NCBI GenBank assembly: GCA_003024785.1
Contig: PUQB01000148.1
Location: forward strand, 248,001 to 312,000
Origin: Selaginella tamariscina
Taxonomy: Eukaryota; Streptophyta; Lycopodiopsida; Selaginellales; Selaginellaceae
Length of the DNA: 64,000 bases
Direction of reading: 5' to 3'
Shown in pieces: positions 1 to 11,925 of the stretch (positions are counted from its first letter, which is position 1; the number at the start of each line of letters is the position of its first letter). Position numbers and translations under genes: made by a program. The notes beneath the pieces were generated by a model. That model saw only the letters and a list, made by a program, of their open reading frames with translations, did no database searches and had not been told where the DNA came from.

Positions 1-10
1 CAGGGATACT

Positions 11-2226
11 GTGGAGTTCTTGGGCTACATCGTCTCTCCTGCTGGCGTTTCCATGGACATGCACAAGGTGAAGACCATCGGGAGTGGGAGAGGCCCAAGT
101 CTGTACGAGACACAATGTTTCCTTGGCTTTGCAAACTTCTACAGGCGTTTCATACAGGACTTCTCCAAGCGTGTACTTCCACTCACGGAACTCACCAAGC
201 GCACAGAGTGTTCTCTTGGTCCGACAAGGCGGAACATGCATTCACAACACTCAAGGACGCCTTCACGACAGCTCCGATTTTAGCACATCCTGATCCTTCT
301 CGTCCTTTCTTCGTTGAAGCAGATGCCTCGGATTTTGCAGTAGGATCTGTTCTATCACAAGTTGGAGAAGACAAGTTGCTTCATCCTGTAGCTTTTCACT
401 CTCGTAAGTTCCTTTCGGCAGATCAATTACGAGATTCATGACAAGGAACTCAAGGCCATTGTGGATTCGTTCGAGGAGTGGCGGCATTTCCTGGAAGGTG
501 CTGCGCATCCTGTACAAGTTCTTACGGATCACAAGAACCTGAGTATTTTCAAACGGCTCGAGTTCTCAGTCGGACAGGCTAGGTGGGCGGAGTTCCTATC
601 ACGTTTTGATTTCGTCATCATCTACAGGCCTGGTTTTCAAATGGCAAGGCGGATGCATTGTCTAGGCGCTCTTACCTTGCACCGACCCGGGCGATCCTGC
701 ATATGACTGTCAAAAGCAAGTGTTGTTGGGTCCTGATCGACTTCGGCTTGCAGCACTACAAGTTCATCAGGCTCCAACAGATTCCACACTCCTACAGGAC
801 ATCCATTTGCAGTTGGCTACAGACGACTTGGCAAGGAATGTGTTTTCACACATTAGTCCTGACATTGCAAGTTCCTCTTCCTCCAGTTCCCGTAGACTAC
901 AAGTTGTTTCCATACAGGACGGACTCCTGTACTGGGAAGGTCTCATGTACGTTCTGTTGGTGTTTGCAGGACTCGTGTGGTACAGGATTGTCATGATACC
1001 CCGGCTATAGGACATTTTGGTGTGGCCAAGACAGTTGAGTTGGTGACTCGCAACTATTGGTGGCCTGGGTTGCGAGGTTTTGTGGACAAGTTTGTACGTT
1101 GTGACACTTACAATAGGTCGAAGATGCCTCATCATGCACCCTTTGGTCTTCTTTGTTCTCTTCTTATTCCTTTTGCTCGTTGGAGATTCATTTTATGGAT
1201 TTCCTCACAGATCTTCCTTCTTCTCGTGGATTTGATGCAGTTCTTGTGGTGGTTGACGTTTCACCAAACAGCTCATTTCCTACCATGTCACAAGACTGCT
1301 ACAGGCCAGACAACCGTTAGTTGGTGATCCGCGTATTTCAACACTATGGTCTTCCTTGAGAGCATTGTTTCTAATCAAGACCCATAATTCATGTCCAAGT
1401 TTTGGCGAGAACTTCTCTGGAGTCTACAGGTTAAAGCGGACCTTTCTTCAAGGATACCATCCACAAACTGATGGGCAGTCAGAATGCACGATTCAACCTT
1501 GGAGCAATATCTTCGCTGCTTCATCAGTTACCAACAGGACAACTGGTTGGACCTTCTTCCAATGGCAGAGTTTGCCTACAACAACTCCGTTCACGCATCT
1601 ATAGGCCAGACACCTTTCTTTGCTCTTACAGGCTACCATCCACGTTTTGACTTTGTCCTCCTGCTTCTTCTTCTTCCGCTCCTGCAGTACAGGATCGTCT
1701 CCAGCATCTTCGTCAGGTACATGAGGATCTCCGGGTTCATCTTCAGCAGGCACAGGAACGGTACAAGCGTCATGCTGATGCTCATCGTCAATCGGCACCT
1801 GCATACAAGATTGGTGATCTCGTGTGGCTTCTTCGTCGGCATATTGCACCAACAGGCCTTCTTCTAAGTTGGATTTTCAACGATTGGGCCCTTACAGGAT
1901 TGCGGCTGAGGTCAATCCTGTAGCTTTCCGACTCGAGTTACCATTACGGTGAAACTTCATCGTGTTTCACACCTCTTTGTTGGAGCCGTATCATCCTTCT
2001 TCTCTTCCTGGTCGTGCTTCTTCTCCTCCCTCCTGTGGTCATTGATGGTGAACCTGAGTACGAAGTTGCAGCCATCCTTGATTCTCGTCTTCATCGCCGC
2101 CAACTTAATACTTGGTGGATTGGAAAGGTTATTTGCCTACCGATCGCACTTGGGAACCTGCATCCAACTTACTCCATGCTTCTTCCAAAGTTGCTGCTTT
2201 CCATCGGCGTTATCCTGCTAAACAGG
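11..2226 (+). pseudogene. Degenerate pol of element A (RT end, RNase H, integrase, chromodomain)
   Basis: Pieces in several frames give a standard chromovirus order. At 11-140 is the RT thumb/connection ([16 protein letters not shown]). At 115-700 is RNase H with the [15 protein letters not shown] segment. At 980-1320 is integrase with [20 protein letters not shown]. At 1480-1640 is the integrase core end ([11 protein letters not shown]). At 1950-2210 is a chromodomain, recognisable as [18 protein letters not shown] at 2113-2167. The family normally encodes one continuous polyprotein; here frameshifts and stops separate every domain. Compared with element E, the same domain order and near-identical wording are kept, so the two are members of one family. 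Confidence 0.88.
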
Positions 2227-2289
2227 TCCAAGACTCGTGGAACTCGTCCTTAGGAGGAGGTGCTGTCACGACCCGATACAGGATGCAGG

Positions 2290-2526
2290 ATACAGGATGG
2301 GTTACAGGATATGCTATAGGATATACCTACAGATATGCCTATAGATATTCTTACAGGATATACCTACAGGATATGCCTATAGGATATACCTATAGGATAT
2401 GCCTAGAGGATATTCCTATAGGATATTCCTATAGGATTGCGTATAGGATATTCCTACATGATATACCTACAGGATATTCCTATAGGATATGCCTATAGGA
2501 TATACTACATGATATGCCTAGAGGAT
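2290..2526 (+). repeat. 13-bp minisatellite in the LTR (AGGATAT-GCCTAT type)
   Basis: There are about 18 imperfect tandem copies of a 13-bp unit close to AGGATATRCCTAT, differing mainly at the two central positions. The same array is shorter in the two LTRs of element E (about 30664-30780 and 36275-36370). It sits in U3, upstream of the TATA box, where promoter elements would lie. Confidence 0.9.
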
Positions 2527-2591
2527 AAGGGTCACTATTTTTAGCTCATGACCAAATTAGACTCATGACCAAATTAAATTGGAGTTGTGAG

Positions 2592-2599
2592 TATAAAAG
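2592..2599 (+). promoter_or_regulatory. LTR TATA box of element A
   Basis: TATAAAAG lies in the LTR between the minisatellite and the R region. The same box (ATAAAAG) is conserved in both E LTRs at 30590-30596 and 36196-36202 on the minus strand. It is the likely pol II promoter for the element transcript. Confidence 0.6.
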
Positions 2600-2799
2600 C
2601 TCCAATTTAATTGTTGTACAATTATCAACACTAGTCTTTATACGATCAATCTTGTCTTGTCTTGTCTTGCTCCTTGCCTCTTGCTCTTGTTTTGTTCCTG
2701 GTTCCTAGTTCCTGTCCTACTCCTTGTCCTACTTCTGAGTCAAGCTTTCTTGTTCTCGAAATCCTGCTCACTTCTTTGTTCCTAGATCATGGCTTGACA

Positions 2800-4720
2800 A
2801 CATTTGCAGATCTCAAAGAGTTGTTGACGACTCCTCAGTTTTGGCGTACCCAGATTATACCCATTCTTTCATCTTGCATGTAAATGCTTCTGACATCGAC
2901 TCGGGGGTGTATTGATGCAGGAGAGTATGAGTGTTCCTAGCCAACGACATCCTATTGCGTACATTAGCCGTACATTACAGCAGCAGAGGTGAATTACTCC
3001 ATGATAGAAAAGGAGTGTCTAGCATCAGTTTGGGGTTTTGAGAAGCTCCATGCCTACTTGCATGGTTCACGGACGTTGTTGGAAGGCGATCATGCAGCAG
3101 TCACTTCATTGTTGAAGCGGAAGAATTTGATTGATCGTACTGCTCGGTGGGCCTTAAAACTTCAAATTTACAACTTTGAAGTTGTTCATCGCCCAGGAAG
3201 TTCCATGGCTGATGCTGATGCTCTTTCTCAGGCTCCTCTTCCACCTTCTCTCTCTTCTGTTGCCCCAGAGGAACCAGTTGTTCCAACTTTAGTGGACTTT
3301 TTGGACGAAGATTCCATACCATCAGCAGTTGTTGTGCTTGACGTTTAGTGTTCGCAAAATGCAAAGTTAGATTTGCCGTCTTTGGATAAGGTTCGAGAAG
3401 CTCAAAAGGCTGAGCCGTGGATTCAAAGGCTTCATGATGGGTTTGAGAATTCTGCATCACTTGCTGATGACTTGCCTTTCAGGCATTTACATTCGCAGTA
3501 TCGCCTTCAGGATGACCTTCTTTATTTTATGGGGACTAATCCAGATGATCCTTTACAATTGGTGGTGCCTTCAGTCTTCATTCCACGCTTCCTCCATGCT
3601 TACCATGACTCTCCTATTCTTGGTGGGTACATGGGACATCGTCAGGTGATGGAGAAGCTGCACAGATCTTTCTATTGGCCGGAGTTGCGAAGAGATGTGA
3701 TTGGTATGTGTGTAGCTGTGTGTGGTGCCAAGCTCACAATACTCCCCCGTATGCTTTAGAAGGACAGTTGGAGCCAATTGCAGTTTCTCGTCCGTTTGAG
3801 TTGGTGGCATTTGATTTGATGGGACCTTTTCTGCAGTTAACTACTGGCAACGAGTACGTTATTATTGCTTCTGATTATCTAACTCGTTGAGTAGAAGTTG
3901 GTGCTCTTGCTAGTGCGACTGCTTTTGCTGTTGATCAGTTTCTCCTTAATCGGGTCATGTTTCAGCATTCTTGTCCGGAGCGAATTCTCTCGGATAATGG
4001 TCTGCATTTATGGCTGAGACATTTCATTTTTGACATCTTGACTAGGGATACGCCACACTTTCACAAGTGCTTATCATCTTTAGACAGATGGTTTAATGGA
4101 ACGGCTCGTCAGAACCTTCAAGGGGATGATCGCGAAGTATGTGAACTTTCAACATTCGGATTGGGATGGTTATTTGCCGTCTCTCCGATATGCTTATGTC
4201 ACTGAAGTTCAAAGTTCTATTGGTACTTCCCCATATAAGCTCTTGTATGGTCATGACCCGGTGTTGCCAACGGAGTTGGGTTTACCTTCTCAACTACCAT
4301 GAGCTGCTGATGTTAGGTCGTGGGATCAGTATCTGACGAGCATTCTTCCATTGGTTCGTGCGGAGTCAGCAGAACACTTGGGCCGCATACAAGTAGGACA
4401 ATAACAACGCTACAACTCGCATTCCATCGTTGATGAACTAGTGTTGGTTTGTTTTTCCAAGCTTACGATACATGGTTTAGCTAAGAGTTTCCTTCCTCAA
4501 TGGAAAGGACCGTATCAAGTGCTACGGCAAGTAGGGCCACAGGTTTATGAGGTTCGACACGACATTCAACCGATCCTCCGGAGATTGTACATGTGCAATG
4601 GTTGAAGCATTTTGTGCAACAAGAATAAGTTGTGCCGCCTACAAATCCACCAGTGCCTCCTCCTGATGTTCCTCCAGATCCGGGCCGTCTACAAGAGAAC
4701 CCTAACCAACTTACACCCTT
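2800..4720 (+). pseudogene. Degenerate pol of element B (RNase H, integrase)
   Basis: RNase H runs to about 3240 (EKECLASVWGFEKLHAYLHG, then RPGSSMADADALSQAPLPP). After a short linker the integrase begins with a zinc-binding region (about 3480-3770; GGYMGHRQVMEKLHRSFYWP) and the catalytic core follows (FELVAFDLMGPF at 3795-3830, ILSDNG at 3983-4000, ERLVRTFKGMIAKYVN at 4098-4145). The C-terminal beta-barrel region runs to about 4620. An in-frame TAG stands at 3346-3348 where related reading gives glutamine. The pieces lie in at least three frames. Confidence 0.87.
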
Positions 4721-4737
4721 CCGAGAGGAGGGGATGA

Positions 4738-4806
4738 TGTAAGATCCATGTGTACGGCTGCATGTGCACATACCATTATCACATTTCTATATTCCAAGTT
4801 CTCACA
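4738..4806 (+). repeat. Internally deleted 3' LTR of element B
   Basis: It begins TGTAAGATCCATGTGTACGG and ends AGTTCTCACA, matching both ends of the 161-bp LTR of element C read on its coding strand, but is only 69 bp. The middle of about 92 bp is missing. A purine-rich tract (GAGAGGAGGGGATGA) precedes it. Confidence 0.85.
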
Positions 4807-5353
4807 GTATAAATATTTTATAATGTAAATCTATAAATTTACTAAATGTAAATAAATATTGTAATTTAATAAATGTAGAAAGATAAAAGATGTAAAATTA
4901 AATATATACAAAATAAACAAATTAAATTGAATAATATGGTAACATTTAATGTATATAAGTATATTTATAAGCACACGAATTTAGAAATTGGATGCAGTCA
5001 TCCAAGCTCAAACGTAAAATGTATTAAACCCTATACCGATTATGTATATAATGGTAGGAGTTATGATAATAGTAGTTTTATGAAAGAAAAGAGAAGTTAC
5101 TCCTAGTATTATGTAGAAAGTATGCTTACAAACAATATTTATAGTCATAATATAATGAAGAGAGGGAGAAATAGATAATGTGTAAGTTAATGTATGCTTG
5201 AGTATATATATACAAATATGCTAAATATAGACCGTAAACACAAATGAAGTTCTAAATTCTAAACCCTATTAAAGACAATTATACAAATTAAACCAAAAAT
5301 GACTTCAAACATAATCATTAATGAAGTGTTTAATAAGCTAAATATAGTATCTA

Positions 5354-5388
5354 GTTTAGGGTTAGGGCTAGGGTTCTAAACCCTAAAC
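5354..5388. repeat. Telomere-like TTTAGGG / CCCTAAA patch
   Basis: TTTAGGG-type units and CCCTAAA units face each other within 35 bp. Single relatives occur at 6007-6020 and 53866-53893. It is too short to be a telomere; at most it is an interstitial trace. Confidence 0.5.
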
Positions 5389-6907
5389 CTACCTATGTAA
5401 ATGTTCTTAATCGCTTTAGTTATCAACTTATCAATAACACTAAACAAATTGAATTGGTGTATTCATATTATATATGAATGATTATTTTATGCATAACTAT
5501 ATATATCTTATATATATTTGTGTGAAATGTAGGTGTTATTTTTTGCCCAAACATGTGTACTATTTAATTATTTATTCTTTTAATGAAAATGTGTATAACT
5601 AAACATAAAAATGAGTAAAACTTCATTTGAAATTGTTATTAATATTGTGCCAACAAAGCTTCCAATGACTATTGTAAGAACATATGTACACACTTGAACA
5701 CACACTAACATACACATTAATATTCATCTCCAGAAGTGATTATATAACTTTGCTTGTAAAAAAACTTTGAACTTATTAATATGTACTATTGTGTATGTGT
5801 ATACTTGGGTTATTGTGATGTAGATTTTTTATATATTAAATTATACATTTAAATATATTTATCATACATTTATTATATTATTTATAAATTATATATTTAA
5901 ATATATTTATCTTTATACATTTACATTATTTACATTTACACATACACATTTCTCATACAGTTACATTTATCACATATCACATATATATTTATGGGATTGT
6001 GTTGATTAGGGTTAGGGCTTTGTGACAACTACGGTGGCAGTAGCGAGTGGCAAGGCATGAGGTGCTAAGGCTAATTGAGGAGGCTAGGCATGGCAGCAAA
6101 ATCTACACAACCATGGTGACAATCAAGTATGTATATGTGTGTAAATGTATATTGTGTTATGTATGCATGTGAATATAGTATAAATGTATCGTATGCATAC
6201 AGTGTCATTTTTAATATACACAAATGGCAAATCTCTTTCTATTGAATTTAAATGTATGTGTATTTGCATTATGTATGTATGTGTGTACATCTTGGATTTT
6301 GCATATTATATACAGAAATGAAATCCTTGTTACTGTTTTGTATGACCTTACTTTAACAAACATATAGATACATATAATACATATCTTTATATATACAACA
6401 CTTATTCTAAAAATGAGCTAATGGGTTTATGCTTAATGGGTTAGTTTTTCTTGCATTTTACATATTTATACATATAATTGAGAGTTTAGCAATATATATT
6501 TATAAACATGAATATGTTCATGGATTATATATGTATAGAGTATGTGTTTACAGTTTTGTTTAGGATATGCAAACTATATAGATTTGGCTGTGAGTATTTA
6601 CATTGTTATGTATGTATATGTTTATAATTGACATAATATCTTAATTGATTCATTCATAATGGTATAAATGTATTATATGTATACACACTCTTAGTATATA
6701 CAACATATAGTATTTCTATTGTAAGAAATGTATATACGTTGATTTATTTAATATACATAAATCGGTCTTAGTATATTTAAGGAATCTTTAGTAATATTAA
6801 ATATTCATATAGAATCTAGAATATTCCTAAAAATTTTGTACCTTATTGCCCTCTATGGCCTACCCTTCCAAACCTCATACAAGATATATCTCGCCAAAAG
6901 TTCACAA

Positions 6908-7045
6908 GGGCAATAAGGCTTTGGCAAGCTAAATCCTGCCTATGGTCTCAAAGGCTAAGATGAATTGGGTGAGATTAATCCCACCAAATTCATCATACTC
7001 TCCACTGTAGACAACATGCTTTATCTTGCTAAAGCTTTATTGCCC
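6908..7045. repeat. Foldback (MITE-like) inverted repeat
   Basis: The 21-bp arm at 6908-6928 (GGGCAATAAGGCTTTGGCAAG) is nearly the reverse complement of 7025-7045. At the centre (6959-6994) is a second imperfect palindrome with arms GATGAATTGGGTG and CACCAAATTCATC. The block is less AT-rich than its surroundings. It would fold into a long hairpin. It may be a non-autonomous DNA element, but no terminal target duplication could be fixed. Confidence 0.5.
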
Positions 7046-9752
7046 TCACGAGCATTCATGGGATTTATTTTGTCACAACCTTGTTGCTTTACAAAGCCTT
7101 AGCATTATGAGTGGCAAACATAAAATTTTGAACAACATAAATAGTAAAACTAAAAATATATAAACATGTAATGTGCTTGTTTAAGACATTTTTAATATCT
7201 AATAAATATTAAGATAAGTCACTTACAAATTTATATTTTTTCATCACTTTCTTATAACATACAAACTATGAATTGAAAATTGAAAAGTTTTCATTATCTT
7301 CTAGTAAAATAACAGGCTTTCCTATCAAGATAAATAATATATTTATATGATTGATTCATGAATATATAGGTGTATATATGACACTTTTGTTTTGAAAACA
7401 AAAATTTGTGCAACAAAGTTATTTATAGAACTACATATAAATAATTTTACCATGATTTTTTAATTCTTTAAATTATTTCATGAATATACTTCCGTATTTA
7501 TAAATCAACACAAACAATTTTGTTCATCTTAATAGAAACGTGTGTTGTAACAATAGAAAAAGAGATAACTAAATAAGTTGAAAGACTAAGAAATGCTATA
7601 TCAAAAAAATAAAATGACTATACAAACAGGAAGATTATAGATTATTATCACTTACACTATATACATATTTGTAACTAATGTGATTTTTGACTTGCATCCC
7701 TCTGTATATTTGATCTTATAATATTTTAACTATTAATTTTACATGAAAATTATTAAATGTAAAGTGCATGTTATATATATATTCATGAAGATTGAAAATG
7801 AAGCTCTCTTTAAATTAAAGCATAACATATATTTTTACATATTTATTAACATATTTTACTTCAATATTGTTCATTGAGCTTATTATTAATGTTGTAATAT
7901 ACTTGTTGTAAGGTGGTTCATTAATAGCGATATCTAGGTGTATTAATATATATATAATTCAAAACATGATTCGCATAACACAAGAATAAATATAGAATAT
8001 GGGTGGAATTAGCTATAATCTTTTTATAAATGACTCATAGAATAAAATACGAGTTTTGTCATGTGTGATATATTTAATTCTTAAATTTATGAGAACATTG
8101 GTCAATGATCAAAAGTCGCTATCACATTTTGATGGCCATAGATCTTATGAAAAACATTATAATGTTGAATATATATAAGATCTCTTACAAATTTTGTACT
8201 ATAAATAAAAGAGGTCAAGAATTTTTTTTACTAACAATCTACACTTATATAAAATTGATTTACATTCATATAAAGTTGTATAACATTAATTTATACTTAT
8301 TTAAAGTTGTTAAACAAAAGAATAAGTGTTTGGTATTGGTAGGCCTTCAAATAACAGTGTTATCTTTCATAACATATCAAACATTTTATTCAAGAATTTA
8401 AAAATTTACATTACATTTTAACTTTTCTAACTACAACACTTACATGTTATTTAAAAATGATTATTGAAATGGATTATGATGCATTCAAAAACCTACATCA
8501 ATCTATTAAAATACCCCCTACTTGATATATGATGAATGAATTAAAAGGGCACTCAAAAGTCTTAATGAAAATTTAATTAATGCAAAGGTTGTAAGAAGTT
8601 AATAGGTAATGAGCTCAGTCATGAACCTACTCCTACATACTCTATCTTATTTATGTGATAGAACCCCCCGTACTGATGTTACAATATTATGTACTATGTA
8701 TGTATGTCTGTATATAATATGTGTATGTATATATGTGTATTGATTCCATACCCATATCTTTCGGGTCAACCTAAAAGGAGCCTTGGCCGTACACATGGCT
8801 TAAGAAATAAAGTTTTTAACTTCCTCGATTTAGGTTTTTCTTTCTCTTTTTTATACAAGTTTTTTAATGACATACCATAAGCAACCTTGTAATAAAATTG
8901 CATTGTTTCAATTTACAACACAAAGGAGAAATATTCCTCAGAATTTATCTTCATTCTAAATAATTAATCATGTCATTTTTTCTAAACATAAAATATAAAT
9001 AATTATTATATATTAAATGTTACATAATTATTAATAAATGCTAAATAAATAATACAAATTATTAATTATTATTAATTAAATTATAAGAGTCCTATTTTGG
9101 TTTGAGGGTGCTTGAGAGTACCCTTCCTCTTAATGTTAATAAGTTGTTATTATACGTATATTATTTAAAGACATTATATATACATCTATACACAATTAAG
9201 AGATGTATGTTTTACTTATTCTTTCTCTCACACGTGTAATGTTTTTTTTATGCCCTGTAGTTCTTTATTGGTGTCATCCTTAGGGGAACCTTATTAAAAG
9301 ACTACCTGGTTGAAGCAAAATGTATGTGTTATCCTCTCACACATGGTGTTATAAATATTAACACATGCATGAACACACAAGTTATGGCATTGTTTGAGAA
9401 GAATAATGTGAATATATATGTCTAGGATGACAAGCTCGTTATAAAGGTAGAGAAGAGTGGAAGTGACAATGTGTTTAAGACATATAGGTCCATGAACAAA
9501 ATGCATACATCAACAATAGTTCCTTTGCTTTATAAAGCATAGATTTCAACAACTACAATATAACTTGATATTGTATACATCTTATGCCTTTATTATGTAT
9601 ATATTACATACACAAATTATCACAAAATGTACATATTAATACATATTGAAGTCAAAGTGTATATAGAAAGTATTTTATATATTTATTATAATTTTTAAAA
9701 CTTGTTATAACATTCTTTAAACATTAACTATTACTAAGACTAATCATATAAG

Positions 9753-9773
9753 ATATATATATATATATATATA
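9753..9773. repeat. (TA)n microsatellite
   Basis: An uninterrupted run of alternating A and T lies in the AT-rich intergenic stretch. Confidence 0.8.
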
Positions 9774-10161
9774 AATATATAGCAAAAACTAAGATTGAAC
9801 TATTCACCCCATAAAATGGTGTTTTACAATGCTTACTAAATAAGTTTAATTGAACTCAATTCTCAATCGTTATAAAAATTGCATTTAGAACCTTCCGTAA
9901 ATAATAAATAAGAGCACGTTCCTCGTCTTACACGAGAAATGTCACAAAGATATTCAGGCTTTTTAAATACCCTTGAGCATCGTTAATTAAGCGGCCTTTA
10001 AGAAAAGTTACTTCACTAACCTCTTTCATTATCAAAACAACTTAACCTCCAATTAAGAAAAAAATTAATTTTAAGATGGTGTTCTTTGTAAAAACTTTAT
10101 TGCCCGATTCATATGTCAAAATCTTTTGTTTTACTTTACATATAGCCTAATTTCTATTCAG

Positions 10162-10302
10162 TTCACTCTTGGAAGCTTGCTGCATACTTTCGACTGGGAG
10201 ATTGCAGATGGGAGTAATTCAAGAAAGCTTAATATAACGGCCAACTTCGGTGCCACACTAATTGCCTCCTCCTTGGAAACTGATTCGTTTAGACTGCATT
10301 AA
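10162..10302 (+). pseudogene. Cytochrome P450 C-terminal exon remnant
   Basis: A 46-codon open segment follows a splice-acceptor-like TTTCTATTCAG. Its start, FTLGSLLHTFDWEIADG, fits the P450 C-terminal region after the heme-binding loop, where plant enzymes have an LG-x-L-x(2)-x-F-[DE]-W pattern. The later NFGATL matches the usual 'M-x-E-x-F-G-L-T' stretch. It ends with TAA at 10300-10302. P450s are membrane-bound monooxygenases, but no heme-cysteine motif or upstream exon is visible in the AT-rich sequence before it. It is therefore a gene fragment, or the last exon of a gene whose other exons are lost or very distant. Confidence 0.55.
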
Positions 10303-11706
10303 AAAATGTACTGCACTGTGAATAATAAAGTCAATGTAAGCTCCCTGATGTTTCAGACATAATTTAATACACACACACTTTGTAGTTATGTTATATTTAA
10401 AATAAAATTATTTTTATTATGTCTTATATGTTTATTACACGTTAATTATAGTTATATTTCATTATTTAAAGACTTTAATATGAATATAATTTTGCATCTA
10501 TAAAACGTATAAGCCAACTCACCCCCCAGTTAACAATTAACACATATTGTATCCCGTACTAACATGTTTCTCGTGGATACGTTTTGTGGGATGTATGTAC
10601 ATGTTAGATTATAAAATAAACCTAAACCTAATCGTTTAAAACAAAGACTACGGGTTTATTAAATCTTTCAACGTTTTATTTCAATTATATTTCACTTGTA
10701 ATTTTACATTTAAACTAAATTATATTTTTATATTTATAAATTATATATAATATGAATTTTATTTCTATGTTTTAAATTTTATATTATATTTATTAATTTA
10801 TGATATTAATAATATTATATACATGCAAAAACACACATTACACATTGTGTACACTTTTAAATATATTTTAAATTGAATGTTATATTAATAAATTATGAAT
10901 TATATATTAAAAATATATTAATGACTTTAAATTAAAATCTAAAAGTTTACAGTGAGAGTTTTCAATTTTAAATATAAATCTCATTATTAAAATAAAGAAA
11001 TTATGAACTTACATTTTAAATTTAAAATTATCATTAATTCCGTAATAAAGTTTTGCCAATAATTCCATTCTTAAATGAATTTGTTAATTTTACATTACTT
11101 TAACATGTTCTTATTTATTAACGTAGTTTTTTTACTTTACTTGTTTGTTTCATTCTAAAATATATATAGTATGTTAGAATATATAGTAAATTAGATTTAT
11201 ATTAATGATATTTTAAAAGAATCATAATTAATATAAGGTACAGAATATATAGATTTTATAAGAATATAACAATATTTCTTTTAAACATAAAACATTCAAC
11301 TATATTCACACAAAGTAACTTAAAACTTAATTTGGGGATTTTCTAAGAAGAAACGTTTAATTTACTGTTTGAAATTTTTACAGCACAACAAATATGTAAC
11401 GCTTCTGTGACCTTGGGAGATAACTTGCAAGTGGAGAGCTCAGTCCGGAGTGCCTTCTTCAATATATAAAATGTAAGACAAATATGTATGTATATTGTAT
11501 TAATGATGTGTTTTTGTGAAAGATCTCAAGCAGATGCCGACAGCAACAGATGCCAATGCTGTACAAGAAGAATGATGCTTGGGAAAGGGTAAAGCTCAGG
11601 TAAGTAATATTATCAAGTATTTTATATATATGTATGTATGTATTCTTATTTTTATATTAAGTATAACAAATATATTCTTTTATGTAAAATGTATGTTGTA
11701 CTTCAG
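10303..11706. other. AT-rich intergenic sequence with possible short exons
   Basis: Mostly AT-rich. At about 11384-11475 and 11521-11600 are two less AT-rich pieces bordered by acceptor-like (TTTTTACAG) and donor-like (GGTAAGTAATA at 11600) sites on the plus strand, but their reading frames contain stops and I cannot assign a product. Confidence 0.35.
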
Positions 11707-11803
11707 CTTTTCTCAGCCCTTTGTTATACTCCAAGAGCTCAAAGCAGAGAATGCTATGCTTACTTTGAAAGAACACAAGTTAAAGATTTTCAGTCTATAT
11801 TAG
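11707..11803 (+). other. Possible exon with a short coiled-coil segment
   Basis: It follows an acceptor-like TACTTCAG and reads LQELKAENAMLTLKEHKLK, a heptad-like amphipathic stretch, before a stop at 11801-11803. It could be the last exon of a small gene whose earlier exons lie at 11384-11600, but the joints were not resolved. It is 120 bp from the 3' end of the oppositely oriented PPR-B gene. Confidence 0.3.
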
Positions 11804-11925
11804 ATGTGGGCGGTGGGTACGGTTGTTTAGGGAAAAATACATAGCCCACAATAAAAATACATAGATAATAAACATATACTTTACATATTGCTAACGTTAC
11901 GCGCACACACATAGTATGAACAACT

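Larger units (their letters stand above)
1..2799 (+). mobile_element. Ty3/gypsy chromovirus, family A/E, 3' part
   Basis: This is the 3' half of an LTR retrotransposon cut by the window start. It holds the end of reverse transcriptase, RNase H, integrase, a chromodomain, a purine tract (about 2250-2261) and a 536-bp 3' LTR. It matches element E at 30257-36419 along its length in the opposite orientation. Frames are broken many times, so it is not autonomous. The base after the LTR (2800) is directly inside the RNase H region of a different element, so A was inserted into B. The 5' half and the matching target duplication lie outside the window. Confidence 0.93.
2264..2799 (+). repeat. 3' LTR of element A
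   Basis: It starts TGTCACGACCCGATACAGG directly after the purine tract GGAGGAGGTGC and ends GGCTTGACA, giving TG...CA ends. The U3 part is filled by a 13-bp minisatellite, followed by a TATA box and a CTTGT/CCTTG-rich R-U5 part. It is homologous to the LTRs of element E (30257-30826 and 35870-36419, opposite strand) but carries roughly twice as many minisatellite units. Confidence 0.92.
2800..4806 (+). mobile_element. Ty3/gypsy chromovirus, family B/C, 3' part
   Basis: This is the remnant of a second chromovirus whose 5' part was separated by element A; the first bases continue RNase H (FADLKELLTTP). It matches element C (56452-61297) in opposite orientation from RNase H through integrase to the LTR. 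The 3' LTR is internally deleted. Single-base indels and stops are scattered through it, so it is dead, but it preserves a stretch between RNase H and integrase that C has lost. Confidence 0.9.
4807..10161. other. AT-rich intergenic sequence, no gene recognised
   Basis: The stretch is about 75-80% A+T by eye, with only short spurious reading frames (for example 8105-8401, which is rich in I, Y, K and N and has no recognisable motif). It contains the telomere-like patch, the foldback repeat and the (TA)n tract listed separately. I see no protein-coding, RNA or LTR signature in the remainder. Confidence 0.6.

Noticed and set aside
2277..2526. CRISPR-like array
   Set aside because: Units are contiguous 13-mers without unique spacers, inside a plant LTR.
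8105..8401. 98-codon plus-strand frame in AT-rich DNA
   Set aside because: Composition is only I/Y/K/N/L, as any open frame in AT-rich sequence would be; no motif, no splice context.
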